From Bathynomus jamesi (lineage: Eukaryota > Arthropoda > Malacostraca > Isopoda > Cirolanidae): DNA of 64,000 bases. The stretch covers positions 95,302-159,301 of the forward strand of contig JAJOZX010009052.1 in NCBI GenBank assembly GCA_023014485.1, written 5' to 3'. How positions within the stretch are numbered: position 1 is the stretch's first letter; every line of letters begins with the position of its first letter. The position numbers were made by a program, and so were the translations under genes. Positions 1 to 12,900 of the stretch are shown here, piece after piece. Below the pieces are notes generated by a model. It was given only the letters and a program-made list of their open reading frames with translations, was not told the origin of the DNA and did no database searches.

Positions 1-310
1 ACTCCCATTTTCCTTTTACAGTACTTCAGAAATAGGAACATTGAAAATGTTGAAGAGGAAGATCCAATCACAAACAGCAAACATTTATTTGTTACAGAGC
101 AAACGTTTCTTAGATTATAAACTTTTATTTTCATTAAAGGTTAAATAATAGAATTTTCAAAATACAAAAATATTAACCGTTAAGAATATAGATATATATA
201 TATATATATATACACAGGGTGTACATAAAGTCAGGATCTATTTTTGTGAAGCACTTGGAAATTATATGGAATTCAATCATAAAATGATAGTGGTAACATT
301 TATTAAATAA

Positions 311-640
311 TTAAGAGTAGGATTCGACGTGACGCCCATCAGTATCCCTGCACAGCTCAAATCGTTCCGCAGCATTTCTAAACACATTCTGGAGCATTTG
401 CGGGGTTATGTTATCTGCAGCAGTTCGTATACGTGTACGTAAGTTTTCAAGACTCGTAATCTTCGTCTGATAGACGTGCGATTTGATAAAGCCCCATGCA
501 AAGAAATCTAAAGGGGTTAAATCTGGTGATCTCGCTGGCCAAGGTCTTAAGTTGCTTCCGCGTCCGATCCAGCGATTTGGAAAACGTCCATTTAGATAAT
601 CCTGAACAATTTTGGCATAGTGACAAGGAGCACCACCATG
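311..640 (-). pseudogene. DD41D transposase C-terminal fragment, left arm
   Basis: It encodes the block from [15 protein letters not shown] to [21 protein letters not shown], nearly identical to the intact copy at 15981-17024. It has the catalytic [10 protein letters not shown] motif but no first catalytic Asp and no DNA-binding domain. Confidence 0.88.
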
Positions 641-739
641 TTGATAGACGACGGGGATAAGGAGCACCATCATGTTGATAGACGACGGGGATAGGATTGT
701 TAGTACCGTCGTCTATCAACATGATGGTGCTCCTTATCC

Positions 740-1080
740 CCGTCGTCTATCAACATGATGGTGCTCCTTGTCACTATGCCAAAATTGTTCAGGATTATCT
801 AAATGGACGTTTTCCAAATCGCTGGATCGGACGCAGAAGCAACAGACCTTGGCCAGCGAGATCACCAGATTTAACCCCTTTAGATTTCTTTGCATGGGGC
901 TTTATCAAATCGCACGTCTATCAGACGAAGATTACGAGTCTTGAAAACTTACGTACACGTATACGAACTGCTGCAGATAACATAACCCCGCAAATGCTCC
1001 AGAATGTGTTTAGAAATGCTGCGGAACGATTTGAGCTGTGCAGGGATACTGATGGGCGTCACGTCGAATCCTACTCTTAA
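740..1080 (+). pseudogene. DD41D transposase C-terminal fragment, right arm
   Basis: Mirror image of the 311-640 fragment: [12 protein letters not shown] through [16 protein letters not shown] to the same stop. An open frame extends upstream to 697, through the duplicated central unit, but that part is a rearrangement product. Confidence 0.88.
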
Positions 1081-1418
1081 TTATTTAATAAATGTTACCA
1101 CTTTATCATTTTATGATTGAATTCCATATAATTTCCAAGTGCTTCACAAAAATAGATCCTGACTTTATGTACAACCTGTATATATATATAAAAGGTACAT
1201 GTAATAGAGAACAAAGTAAAACAAATTACAACAGTAAATCGGTGAAAAATAATAGTCAAAGTACTGTTTAGCTTAAAACTATAGAACACAGATTTTTGTG
1301 AGCATGGGCAGCTCCCCCACCATATTAGAAAAATGGAGGAGCTATTTATTTAGTTATTAATGGTTGGCAGTATTTGAACAGGTTGTTCACTTTAAAATAT
1401 TCGCAGAGCGTTCATTAA

Positions 1419-1617
1419 CCCATTATGGACCAAAACTATTTTTTTCATTTCCTGATATTTCTTAATATATTTAGCTTCGGAGACTTTAAATAAACATGAA
1501 ATACTTATTTGATACAGAAAAATTAAAATTAAATAATAATAAAAAATTTCACTTCAGTTCTAACCTAAGTTGTGTTATTAAAATGGTTCCAAGAAAAAGA
1601 AAATGGACGTTAATGGG
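1419..1617. mobile_element. Possible piggyBac-like MITE
   Basis: The sequence TTAA-CCCATTA on the left faces TAATGGG-TTGA on the right, with further inward similarity (ATGGAC / GTCCAT). This fits a 199-bp MITE with a TTAA target decayed on one side. There is no coding content. Confidence 0.35.
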
Positions 1618-1619
1618 TT

Positions 1620-3640
1620 GAGGGTGTACTTTAAAGCCCAACGTAGCCAACCCCCAGGGTATGAGGGATAAAACTCGTTCAAAATGCTGTTCGCATTATT
1701 GCATATATATTTTAAGTTGTAGCACCGTAACTTAGGGAATATAGCTTAACTGTTTCTCCTGTATATTACAATTATTTTTTTCTTTGTATCTCATACAGCA
1801 AAGAAGAATCGCATTTATTGCAAGCTCGAAAGAAAAGGAAGGAAGCGCATTTCGAATTTAAAGATTTCAGCTGTTTCTCTTAAACAATGAAATCGCTACT
1901 TAGCGCCGTTTGAGATGAACTTGTGATGATTCTGTATTATCGACATCAAATGAGGGTTTTAACACGCTGCATCTACTAGATTCAATCAGAATTAGTCGAG
2001 AAAGGGGAAGCGACTAGAATTTAAAGAGCTAAACAAACGAGACCGTCTCTCCCCTTAAGACAGCCTCCGTTGACAGAGTAAGCAAGTAAATAGGATGGAG
2101 GGACAGGTGGGGGAAAAAAAATTCTCAATTTTTTTTTTTTTAAATAGGAAATATTACTGGTTGACTTTAGCAGTTTTCGCGAAAGGCCACTTTAAGTGCG
2201 AGTTAATTGTTTATATAGTTAAGGACCCATGATATAGTTTTCAGTATTTGCTTCACCAATACTTAAGAAATTGAAATTTGTCCCGAATTATGTCCAGTGA
2301 AAGTATTTATCGCCGTCTTTTGTTCCTTATGAAGTTTGTGAGGGAATAGAATGTTTATTCTGAGGTTATGATACGTGGAATTGCTGGTAACAGTGAATTA
2401 TATTTTTTGAAAAGATAGGCCAATTCGATTTTATATCAGTTATGTTTAAGAAAACTGAATAGACTTTTGGTAAACCTTTAATATTTGCTAAACTGAAACT
2501 TCATTATAAAACAGAGGGTACAATTAGTTTTAGGATAGCTTTGGATACAAATTTTCTATAAATGGTTTATGAGCTTAAATTACAAAATGCATTATTTACA
2601 AACATTTCACATAGAAATTGTTACTCTTTAAGAATTACTAACTAATTGAGAAAGCCTACTTTCACTGCTATACTTTGTATTTTACATAAATTTTAATTGG
2701 GAACACGGGTTATTTATTTAACCCATTAGTTTAAAACAAGGTGAACAAGAATTTAGAAAATAATTTGTACTTTTTGATGATAAACAATAACATTAATGGC
2801 GTTTTAAATCTAAGACTGACAAAAGTTGAACTAACATCTAGGTATCTTTATAACAAAGTTAACATCATAAATTTTTTTTTATTTAGATTTTTACGAGTCA
2901 ATTGAATTTCACAATAACCTAATTTTATTTATTTTCTGATTCTGTAAAATCTTCCAACATTTTGATTAAATTTGAAATTATAAATGTACACTTCCAAAAT
3001 TCTCGAGTTCAGAGAATTTAGAACAGTTTGAACTAATTTTAAATACTTGAAAGCACGTAACTTGCTTCTTTGTTAGTATTTTATTTTATAAGTAGTTTCG
3101 TAGCTACATAAGTGTGAATTACTTCCTCAATTCGTATGACTTGGCCAATATAAATTTTAACATTGTCGGCGAATTTGGACAACTCCAAAGAGCTAAATTT
3201 TATTTAAAGGTCTGAAATAATTATTTCGGATAAATGTTTTGCATTGCCTTCAAGGAAGAGGAAAAGGGTCTTTAGCTACATTGTTTTATTGTCAATTTTG
3301 CAACCAAAATTATTATAAAAAAGGAGTTATAAAAACTTAAAATCTCCACTCCATTAAGTAAGTAATAATGGAAACTATATATAATAAACGTAATAATATA
3401 TATATATCTATTCGACAGCTTTCTAATACAGAGGTATAAATTATATATGAGTAGCATGAGTTAAAAGCCTTTTTTAAATCACTTACCTATAAATACATAT
3501 AAAAAGAAACCATTGTACAAGAACATAAATATGTATAAAATTGTTTCTATTTACACACTTTGTGCATTTCAAAATAAACTTTTTTAAAAAAAAATTCTAT
3601 TTAAAATTCAACGGAAGATAAAAAATGAGGCAAAAGAGAT
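1620..3640. other. AT-rich non-coding stretch downstream of PHF12
   Basis: About 2 kb of AT-rich DNA with no conserved reading frame, no clear terminal repeats and several short poly-A/T runs. It may include decayed repeats that I cannot identify. Confidence 0.5.
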
Positions 3641-3649
3641 TCGTAATAA

Positions 3650-3655
3650 TTTATT
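3650..3655 (-). promoter_or_regulatory. Candidate poly(A) signal of PHF12-like gene
   Basis: TTTATT on the plus strand reads AATAAA on the minus strand about 155 nt after the stop codon. The hexamer is common in AT-rich DNA, so this is only a plausible site. Confidence 0.35.
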
Positions 3656-3807
3656 TCATACATGTCATAAATTTTTTATTTTTTTTAGATAAAAATCGAT
3701 TTATCTTTCAGCATTATTTAGTTGCTGAAAGAATTATAAAATATCTGCTGTATTAAAAACTTCTTTTTAAAAAAAAAACAATTTGTAAAATACTATTTCT
3801 CTTTTCT

Positions 3808-3994
3808 TCAAGACTTTGAACCATTCTTTTCTTCTTTTTTACCTTTCTTCTCTTTTGTTTCATTATCTCTCTCCCTTTCCTTTTCTCTATCATCTTGAGC
3901 TTCTTTAAAAAACTTTTCGTAGGTGATAGCCGTGTCCTTCGCCCAGTCTCCTTTGCTAGCTTCTTCAACCACGCTGAACACGAACTTCAAACAA
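3808..3994 (-). CDS. PHF12: PHF12-like window exon 15: C-terminus
   Basis: Acceptor CATTTTTAG; the first base completes Gly, then [14 protein letters not shown], matching CLQFVFSI of PHF12. The tail of about 45 residues is charged ([20 protein letters not shown]) and ends NGSKS-stop (TGA). Confidence 0.92.
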
Positions 3995-6900
3995 CTAAAA
4001 ATGGATACAAACAGCTGAGAAGGTATCATCCGATTGCTTCGCAGTCCGCAGGTGAAAATGCAGTGAGAAAAACCTACATTTGAGAATATCACTATTCGTG
4101 GTGAAGGCGCCAAATGAGAAAGGTAAAGTATTAATTAGCCGAACTTAATCTCGCCTGACCTTTACGAAAGTGGGAAAGCCGTGGATAAAGTTAAGGATGA
4201 CATGTTATGGGAATAGATCGATTTGAGAATTGCCTCATTTGAAATTCTCGCACTAGGGTTTCCCAGTCTTAGGCCCATAATAAAATGGGAATGATATCGT
4301 GTTCATCCCTATTTCATTCTGCGCTTAAGACTGGGAAACCCTAGTGCAAGAATTTCAAAGGCGGCAATTCTCAAATCGATCTGTTCCTGTTTCATGCTTT
4401 CCTCATTCTCATCCACGGTTTTTCCATTTTGGTCGGGGTCAGAAAAGATAAAATTTGACTAATACTTCCATACTCGGCGCCTTTACTGTCAATAAGAAGA
4501 GTGCCATTCTCCAAAACGGAGCTTTCATTTGCGGACCGCATAAGGGAATGATGAGGAAGAAATAAATAAAGCAAAGTATAAACAATAGTAAATGATTCGA
4601 AAAGAGAGAAACAATGTAGTAAAGAACCATAAGGATTTAATAAGGCCTGTAATTATAGAAAATGTCACTTCTTTTTTTTTCAGAAAAATAGAATCTATTA
4701 CGTTGTTTTTGTTACCTCTTCAGGGTACAGGGTGTTAAGTTTTTAAATTTATTATAAAAAAATAGTAGTTCGACTTCAAAGTGAATAAGAGTTCCTAGGA
4801 ACATAAATCTGAGACGCAGGTCTTTAATGCAAGCACGATCCAGTTACAATGCGTCATTAAAGTTCATTTACAGCAAGTACTCAAAAAGGTTTCCCTGCAT
4901 CAGAGTTCATGCTTCAACGCGTCGTTGAAAATTTTTGCCGTATACGTTCGACCTACATGCAATTGACTTTCTTGTGGGTGGCAACGTGTTTAAGATTGAT
5001 CGGAAAAATACGCAACTGTATAGGTATTTTCAACGATGCGTTGAAGCATGAACTCTGATGCAGGGAAACCATTTTAAGTACTTGCTATAAATAACGTTAA
5101 TGACTTCTTTTAAATGGATTGTACTCCGCAAAAACGCAATGTATTTCTGAAACGAAGCGATTGCGGGCTTAGAAACTTTGTTCACTTCGACGTCCAGAAT
5201 CTGTATAAACAATCTGATAACACCCTGCGGAAACACTACACAAAAACTGAATATTCATGCGATTCCAGACTTTCCAAAGAAGTCTGATATCACGAATACT
5301 TATTTCTCAATTATATGTGTACAATGGGTGTACGCATTAAAAATATTTCCTGTGATTCCGAACTTTCGAAACACCCTATATAATCGGTTCGGTAAGGAAG
5401 AGGTAGAAACTGACACCCACATGGCAAAATTCCACACCTATGGCACTTCTAGGCCTCTTCAAATATAAAAAAAAGCAAGCCCTGAACCTACTTCTACACA
5501 CACCTCCATTGTAGTCTACTTGCAGCCACTTCTCGTGTAGCAGTGATTAAGTCCAAATTTCCTCACTCAATCTTTTACCGTATCCATCTATTTTCTCGAC
5601 TTTCCTCTCCTCCTACCTTCGCTCCCGTAAATTTTGTGCAACTGTCGTTCTCCATTCTTTTAACATGTCCAAACTACCTCAACATTCATTTATAACAGGA
5701 GTGTCCAACTTTATTTTATTTTCTTTCCAATTAATAACCCACACCTAGGGCCACTGTGCAAATTTTACTTTGAAATAAAATATGATTAAATGAATTTTTA
5801 GTATCCGCCAGCTACGGCCTGATACGATACAAATCTTTGGCGAACCCTACGTTCGACAAGCCTCATTTATAACTTCTGAGCATCAGATCTGTCCAGGACC
5901 ACCAGAGTTCACGCTTCCATTAATCCGGCGCACACACTCGCCTTCTCATTAGTTCGTGAGTCAGACTCTAAATTTTGGCCAATCGGTACCACTAAAGTGA
6001 ACCAGATAGAACAATGCTTTTTGGGAAAACTTATAATCTGTAGTTTCCAAATATGCTTGCTGGGCATCTATATCTGGTAGAGATTTAGTGTAAATCTTCA
6101 TTAAACATCGGAGCGAACTTAAAATGCTGATAAAACAAGCCTACTCTTTTGAAATGTCCAGCAAGCATTTTTATCATCTACTTGACACCCTTCATCATTG
6201 GTATGAAGAACATTTAGTTCTCCCGAGTTGTACCGATCAACACTTCTGGCCCACGGACTGCATACCATACGAATGGTGTCGGTATTGACATAGCCTGTCA
6301 ATTTTTTTTTTTTTTTTTTTACTTCATCCGCACTCATCATTTCTGTTATCACCTCTACTGTTTCAGCATTACATTACAATCTAAATTTCCCTCCCTCAAC
6401 ATTAACTTACTCTTACCCAAATTCACTTTCAACAACCTTCTCGCACACTGCCACAAAACTCTTAACAGACTCCTTCATGTCTAACTCATCATCATCTCTT
6501 TTTTTAACCCCCTACTCTCTCCTTTCTCTCGGGCTAACCTTAGAGTGGATCTTAGAGTCCTTGTTAGCCTTAGCTTCTGTAGTGTAGATCTGCATACAAT
6601 GATTCGAAAGGCCCCACCTATTCCCATCGCACACAGATTCATCCCACTTCCATGACTAACCATAAACAGACTGAACAGCCACGGAGGCATCATACATCCT
6701 GACACACACCAACACATGTTAAACCATTCAGTTCTATCAAAACCAAACAAAGCTCAGAAATACTTCGTCTTGAGTTTATGAGCTCTATAAAGGAAAAGGA
6801 GATCAACTTACCCGAATCTTATGTATGACCCGTGATGAAGAACTGCCGTGCCCTCCCAACCACTTCCTTTCGTTGAAGACTTTGATGAAGTTTCATTCTC

Positions 6901-9900
6901 TTTTTTTCTACATTCACACCTTACAAATTTCTATAACAAAATCATCATATAATGACAAACTATTTAAAAAATACATTAATTTACATTGCAAACTACAATT
7001 TTAACTAGGTTTACACACGAAGCGAAAGTGGTCATATATCTTGAGGTGGTTACATACATAATAATGAACTCGCATTTGGTGTGATAGAATTTTGCATTAA
7101 CAATGACCGTCACAAGTACTAAAAATGAGATAATTTTAGTAAACTTACTTCTCCCGGTCGGTTGTTCATCGCCGGGGGTGGCGAAGTGACCCTAACAGAT
7201 TGAACGCCTCTCCGCTTGGCGATGATGGCTTTCACATGCTGTAAAAAAGGAGGAGGAACAGCTTGGCTCACGGTCTTCTCCGTGAAGTCGCAATTGTAGG
7301 TCACGCCATCCACTTTGGTATCAAATTCGCTGTAGTTGAGAAGCTCGTAATGTCCCGTCGTCTGATACGAAAAATAGAGATTAATTTGTTAAATAACAGG
7401 AAGCAGTAAACCAGTTATGCGCAAACAGTGAACCACTACTTTGTAATGGGGTTCCATAATGTTTAGAAAATAGGTAATTCTTATATAAACTGGTCGAGTG
7501 GAATATAGTTCCGTTTTCATATTTGTTCTTCAGAATAAAGTAGCAAAAAGGAGAAATTAACTGAAAGATGATCGTGGCACGCCAGTCTCACCAACGTGTC
7601 GTAAAATGTTACAATTTACATTCTTTGTCAGTTTTAAATGGACCATGACTTCCCAGATCAGAGACCAAAAGACAAAATATAATACTTAGGGTCGTTTATC
7701 ATCGGTTGTAACGGGAAAAAGTCACGTGACGGAGAGGACCTGCAGCTTTACGCGAGATCCGAACCACGGGTGACCATCATCTAAACCAGTGATGCACAAA
7801 CCCTGGCCCGCGGGCCAAATGTGTCCCCCACGGGTCTTTTCAATTCAATGAAAAAGGTAGAATATAAAAGTGACCCAATTTATGACTTAGATGGAAAGTA
7901 AGTAGGCTAATACATTTAGTTATTTTCTTCGCTTGGCCCTCACATCAAAAAAGTTTGTGCACCACTGATCTAAACCATAGGTTCCCAACCGGTGGGCCAT
8001 GGTGGATTTTCTAGAGGAACACACACACTGTTTGTAATACTTCAAAATAAGTCAGCTATATTACAAAAAATATCCTTATATATACAGTGTGAGTAAAAAA
8101 AAGTGACCCCTTAAGGGTAAACTGTCATATGAAAAAAGTAAGGGGACTAGAGCTCCCAAACTTCATAGATGCTTACTTTAGCATGTTCGTCTTAATTGAG
8201 AAGTTGCTCGATGTGTCCCCCTTCCTGCTCAACGCAGGCCTCCAAACGTGGATGCCACTTATCAATACACCTGTTTACATATCGTTGAGACACCTGCCAA
8301 CCGAGCAGAATTCTTTCGCGTAGTTCATCTGTCTCTTATATTGGTACCAGGGATGTAAACTTTGGACTTCAGGGCTTCGCAAAGACCATAATCTAGTGGT
8401 GAAAGATCGGGACTACTAGCCGGCCACATATTGGGTTCGATAAAATCCGGTGTTTCGTTCTCATGGAATGTGACAGTTTGGCGTGCTCTGTAAGCAGGGG
8501 GCTCCATCTTGTTGGAAAGTACAAGTACGAGTACTTTCCAACCAACAAGATGGAGCCCCTACTCACACAGCACGCCAAACTGTCACATTCCTTGAGAACG
8601 AAACACCGGATTTTATCGAACCCAATATGTGGCCGGCTGGTAGTCCCAATCTTTCACCACTAGATTATGGTGTTTGCGAAGCCCTGAAGTCCAAAGTTTA
8701 CATCCCTGGTACCAATATAAGAGAGAGATGAACTACGCGAAAGAATTATGCTCGGTTGGCAGGTGTGTCAACGATATGAAAACAGGTGTATTTGATCAGT
8801 GGCATCCACGTTTGGAGGCCTGCGTTGAGCAGGAAGGGGGGGGGGGACACATCGAGCAACTTCTCAATTAAGACGAACAACATGCTAAAGTAAGCATTTA
8901 TGAAGTTTGGGAGCTCTAGTCCCCTTACTTTTTTTAATATGACAGTTTACCTTTAAGGGGTCACTTTTTTTTTACCCACCCTGTATGGGCCACCAATATT
9001 TATGACCATCAAAACTGGGCCACCATAGAAAAAAGGTTGCGAACCACTGATCTAAACAGAGACCGAAATCTGGTAACCAAAAGGATGTCGGGACGGGTTC
9101 ACTGACCGAACCCAAAAATAAGCTACATTGTCATAAAGCTTTCAGAACACGCAATAAACTTTTTCCTTAACTTGACTGAAGAACGACAAAAGTCTACAAT
9201 TCACTTTAATTGTAGAAAAACGTACCCTCAGTTTTTAAGAAAAATTTAATAATGACACGGAAATGCTACAAAATGTGCAATAATTAGAAAACTCTTCGAA
9301 TGTATTAAGGTACTTTGTCTTAAAAGTTTACGACAAATGACAAAATTATAAGTTTCCTTCGACCTTTGTAAATCAACAAAAAATTATATACAAATATGAA
9401 ATGGATCTTACCTCATCGAACAGGACACAAGCATGATGATATGAGATGTAATTACAGTGACCATACAATTCTAAATTTACGTGATTATGACTCCCTAAAA
9501 AGTAAAACAAACACGATTAAGTACGCAAAGAAATATTTTTAAGAGAGAATTTGTCCTCAAAAACACAAACATATTAAAACAACGCAAAGTCTGACTTACC
9601 TTTGCCTATATTGAGTATTCTAAATGTCATTGGAACAGGATCACTGGAATATTTATTTTTGGGCGAAAAATCCTGCAAAAGAAAAAAAATTTAAAATGAT
9701 TGTAAATTTTAAAAATAAAAACGAGAATGTTTAAATAGAACAATGAATCCGCTTTACATACAATAACCGAATTAGAAAAGGCAATAAAATGGTGAACTCT
9801 GAACTAGTGGAAATCGAGCCCGCGTACAGTGGTTTCAAAGTCAGCAAAGTCCTGCCTTCTTAACCTTTTCTTCTTAAAACTCGTTCTATCCAGCATTAAT

Positions 9901-12900
9901 TTTTCAAAAACTAATAAATTCAGATATATGAATGGATTACTATCCGCTCATTCCCCCTTCTCATTCACGGTCTGCAAGTGAAACTTCCAGGTTTGAGAAA
10001 AGGTAAAGAACAGAGATCATGACGCGAATGCTGGGTGAGAGTAGTTTCTATGAAATAAATAACTTAGTGATGTGCCGGTTCCAAAATTTAGCCGATGCCA
10101 ATTCTTTGCTTAGATTCTAAAACCACTTCCCTTCATAAATTATACTGATCAAAAAGGAAAACTTTCAATCTTTATATTTTTTACATTTCAAATTTGTTTA
10201 AATGATTTTTTCTTAGTTCACTCTACAATATACGGTATCAGAATTTGTTACTCATTTTCCGTAGCTAAGGTGATGGTAAGTAGTTTCATTACTCAACAGG
10301 TAAAATGATTTTATTTTAATTTCATGAATTGAATACCAATATTTAAATTGGTTTCCCTTATGTTGAACGTATTTTCTTTCTTCAACAATGTAAACAACAA
10401 CATTTTTCATTAAAATTTCAAAGCCCTGGTGGCCTATTTGAATTAAAAAAAAATGAGTATACAAAGAAAAATAATGATAATACCAAAATGAAGAACTTTG
10501 AAAATAATAAGAAAACGAAGTATCAGATCATTCCATAAGTAATGTCGTTTTTTACGATAGATTAAGTTTAAACTAGTCCTCCTCGGTTTAAGCATAAATT
10601 TTCCAAAGGTTATATCTAAGAGGAGATCTATCGTGTTTCGCTACATACTTTACAGACCTTGACCAGTGAAGACGTGTGTTTTGCTTTATGTGAACCCCTC
10701 ATAAACATGGCGGTATCAGAAGAGCATATCAGGCATATAATGCTTTACGAGTTCAAAAAAGGGAATAGTGCTACTGAAGCAACGCGAAACATTCAGGACG
10801 TTTATGGCAACGATATTCTGCATGTGAGGAAATGTCAAAGATGGTTTCAAAAGTTTAGGAATGGTGACTGCTATTTGACAGATGCAGCACGCTCTGGACG
10901 CCCTGCTGAGTTTGATGATGACCCGCTGTTAGCCGCACTTGAAGAAGACTGTTCAACAACTGTCGAAGAATTGGCCCAGAAACTCAATTCATCCCCGTCC
11001 ACCATCCATCGACTGGTGATGAAAAGTGGATACTGTACCAGAATGTTAAGCGCCGTCGACAGTGGGTTTGTGCCGGAGAACCAGCGACACCACAGCCGAA
11101 ACAAAATCTTCACCCTCGGAAGGTGTTGCTTAGTGTTTGGTGGAATAAAGGTGGTGTAATTCACTTTGAAACCTTACCACACAACCAAACAATCACCGCT
11201 CAGTCTACTGTCAACAACTGGATCGATTGAACATTGCACGCATTAAAAGAAGAGACACCTTTGGTTAATCGGAAATGAATCGTGTTCCACCTCGACAACG
11301 CACGTCCTCATACCGCTCGGATCACTTCTGCAAAAATTGAGGAGCTTGGGTGGGAAAAACTTCCACATCCTCCAGACCTTGCGCCTTCAGATTATCATCT
11401 CTTCAGAAGTCCGCAAAACTATCTTGACGAGAAACAGTATACTCCTTTAGAATTTAGATGACCTGCACACCAATCTTTGTACGTTTTTTGCCTCAAAACC
11501 GCCTGAATTTTATAAACATGGCATTGAAAAGCTTGTCGGACGTTGGCAGTGTCATTGATTCCGATGGAAAATATATACAGGAATACCTCGGATAAGACGG
11601 TTTCAAACAGGACGGATTTCGCAATAGGACGGATTGAATATTATAATATAAAATTAATTATTTAATGTAATATTTAAGATATTTATAAAAGGAATGTCAG
11701 TGCGACGATATATTAAGTTTCAAACAACCCGCGCGCGGTCTATACTACAAGTTTTTGGAAAAATTATAACATCAGAAATGTTATAGAAAACATCAATCCA
11801 GCGTGGCTTGAAGTCACTGCGAGTAATATGCGAGCAGTGTGGAAAAATATTCTACCACATTGTGCAACTGATTTTCGTGGTTTCGAAAATCACATTGCAG
11901 GAGTTGCAACTGACATTGTTAGCATTGGGAAGGATCTTGGATTCGAAAATGTTGATGCACCAAATGTTATCGAGTGCATTGAATCGCATTCGAAAGATCT
12001 AGACAATGAAACTCTAATCAATCTAGAACAACAACGAGTTTATGAAGAAGAAGAAGCGAAAGAGGAAGATGCAGAAGCAGAAGACGTTCCTACAAAAGAA
12101 TTTTCAACTGGTGATCTTGCATTCTTATTGTTTTATTTCACATTTAAACATGTTAAATCATTATAATTATCGAAAATAATCATACAAAAAACGTAATTTA
12201 AAATGTCTTGGAACGACCTACAGTATTTCCCATTAAAACATGCCTCGAACAGGGCGGTTTCAAACAGTGCGGCATGTCGGCGGAACGAATTAACCGTCTT
12301 ATCCGAGGTATTCCTGTACTAGATTAAAAAGTTTCAGTCGTTTTTTTTGTCCTTCAAATTCCGATCTAAAAAACGACATTACTTATTGGATGACCTGATA
12401 GAAGCATAGAAAATATCGGGATGGGCAATGCATATATGCACATCCCACATTATTCAACACGCATTACACGAGTGGATACTGCAAATTTGATAAGAGATGC
12501 AAGTTCCACCATCTTACGGTCTGCAACACCTATACAATATATGCCGTTACCCCCCACCCTCAAAGGAACGCAACGGGTGAACATGAAAAACGAACATCAA
12601 AGAAATGCCAATTTTTTAGACGCAGCCAACACAATTCAACTGCTAAATACTATCCAGCAATTACAAAATCAGCTGACAAATATAGGAATCCGAGAGTCGG
12701 ACAGAAGGCACGCACAGAGACACTTCATGCGTTATCGGGACAACGGGTATCGACAAAGATAAAAAGAGGGAAATTCTCGGAGGACCACAAGGCAACGAAA
12801 CCGGAACCCCCATTAGAAAACGAATCGGAACCACCTGTATGCGAAAACGATAGAGGAAAAATAAAAATAATAATAGCCAACATTCAGGGCCTTAAATCAA

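Larger units (their letters stand above)
215..1178. mobile_element. Palindromic DD41D Tc1/mariner derivative (two 3' ends head-to-head)
   Basis: Both ends carry the terminal repeat CAGGGTGTACATAAAGTCAG (right copy with one change) found at the ends of the intact element at 15.9-17.1 kb. Each arm then reads inward through the 3' UTR and the C-terminal third of the same transposase, in opposite directions. The 5' half of the gene is absent. The centre (about 640-770) holds a roughly 30-bp unit, repeated in both arms, that contains GACGACGGGGATA. It is flanked by a (TA)n tract on the left and TATATATA on the right. Confidence 0.9.
8085..8983. mobile_element. Palindromic DD37D (maT-like) Tc1/mariner derivative
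   Basis: Termini CAGTGTGAGTAAA and inverted CAGGGTGGGTAAA, with TA on both sides (8083-8084, 8984-8985). The arms are long inverted repeats (8085-8525 and 8535-8983) meeting at AGTACAAGTACGAGTACTTT. Each arm encodes the C-terminal part of one transposase running outward. On the plus strand, [11 protein letters not shown]...SPNLSPLD spaces the last two acidic residues by 37. The 5' half of the gene is missing. Confidence 0.88.
7976..9049. mobile_element. Second hAT-type MITE on the same target, split by a mariner fold-back
   Basis: Ends CATAGGTTCCCAACCGGTGG and GGTTGCGAACCACTG; it is flanked by ATCTAAAC at 7968-7975 and 9050-9057, so it shares its left target copy with the preceding MITE. Its body is interrupted by the element at 8085-8983. 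Confidence 0.82.
10523..12398 (+). mobile_element. Decayed mariner (DD34D type) interrupted by a Tigger remnant
   Basis: TIRs TCAGATCATTCCATAAGTAA (left) and the inverted TCAGGTCATCCAATAAGTAA (right), with TA on both sides. The transposase is broken by stops and deletions, and a 739-bp Tigger remnant sits at 11578-12316. Confidence 0.85.

Noticed and set aside
5690..5900. Possible hAT MITE starting CAGGAGTGTCCAAC
   Set aside because: No matching inverted end or 8-bp duplication could be found.
10871..11164. Minus-strand 97-codon frame rich in Ser
   Set aside because: Antisense shadow of the mariner transposase.
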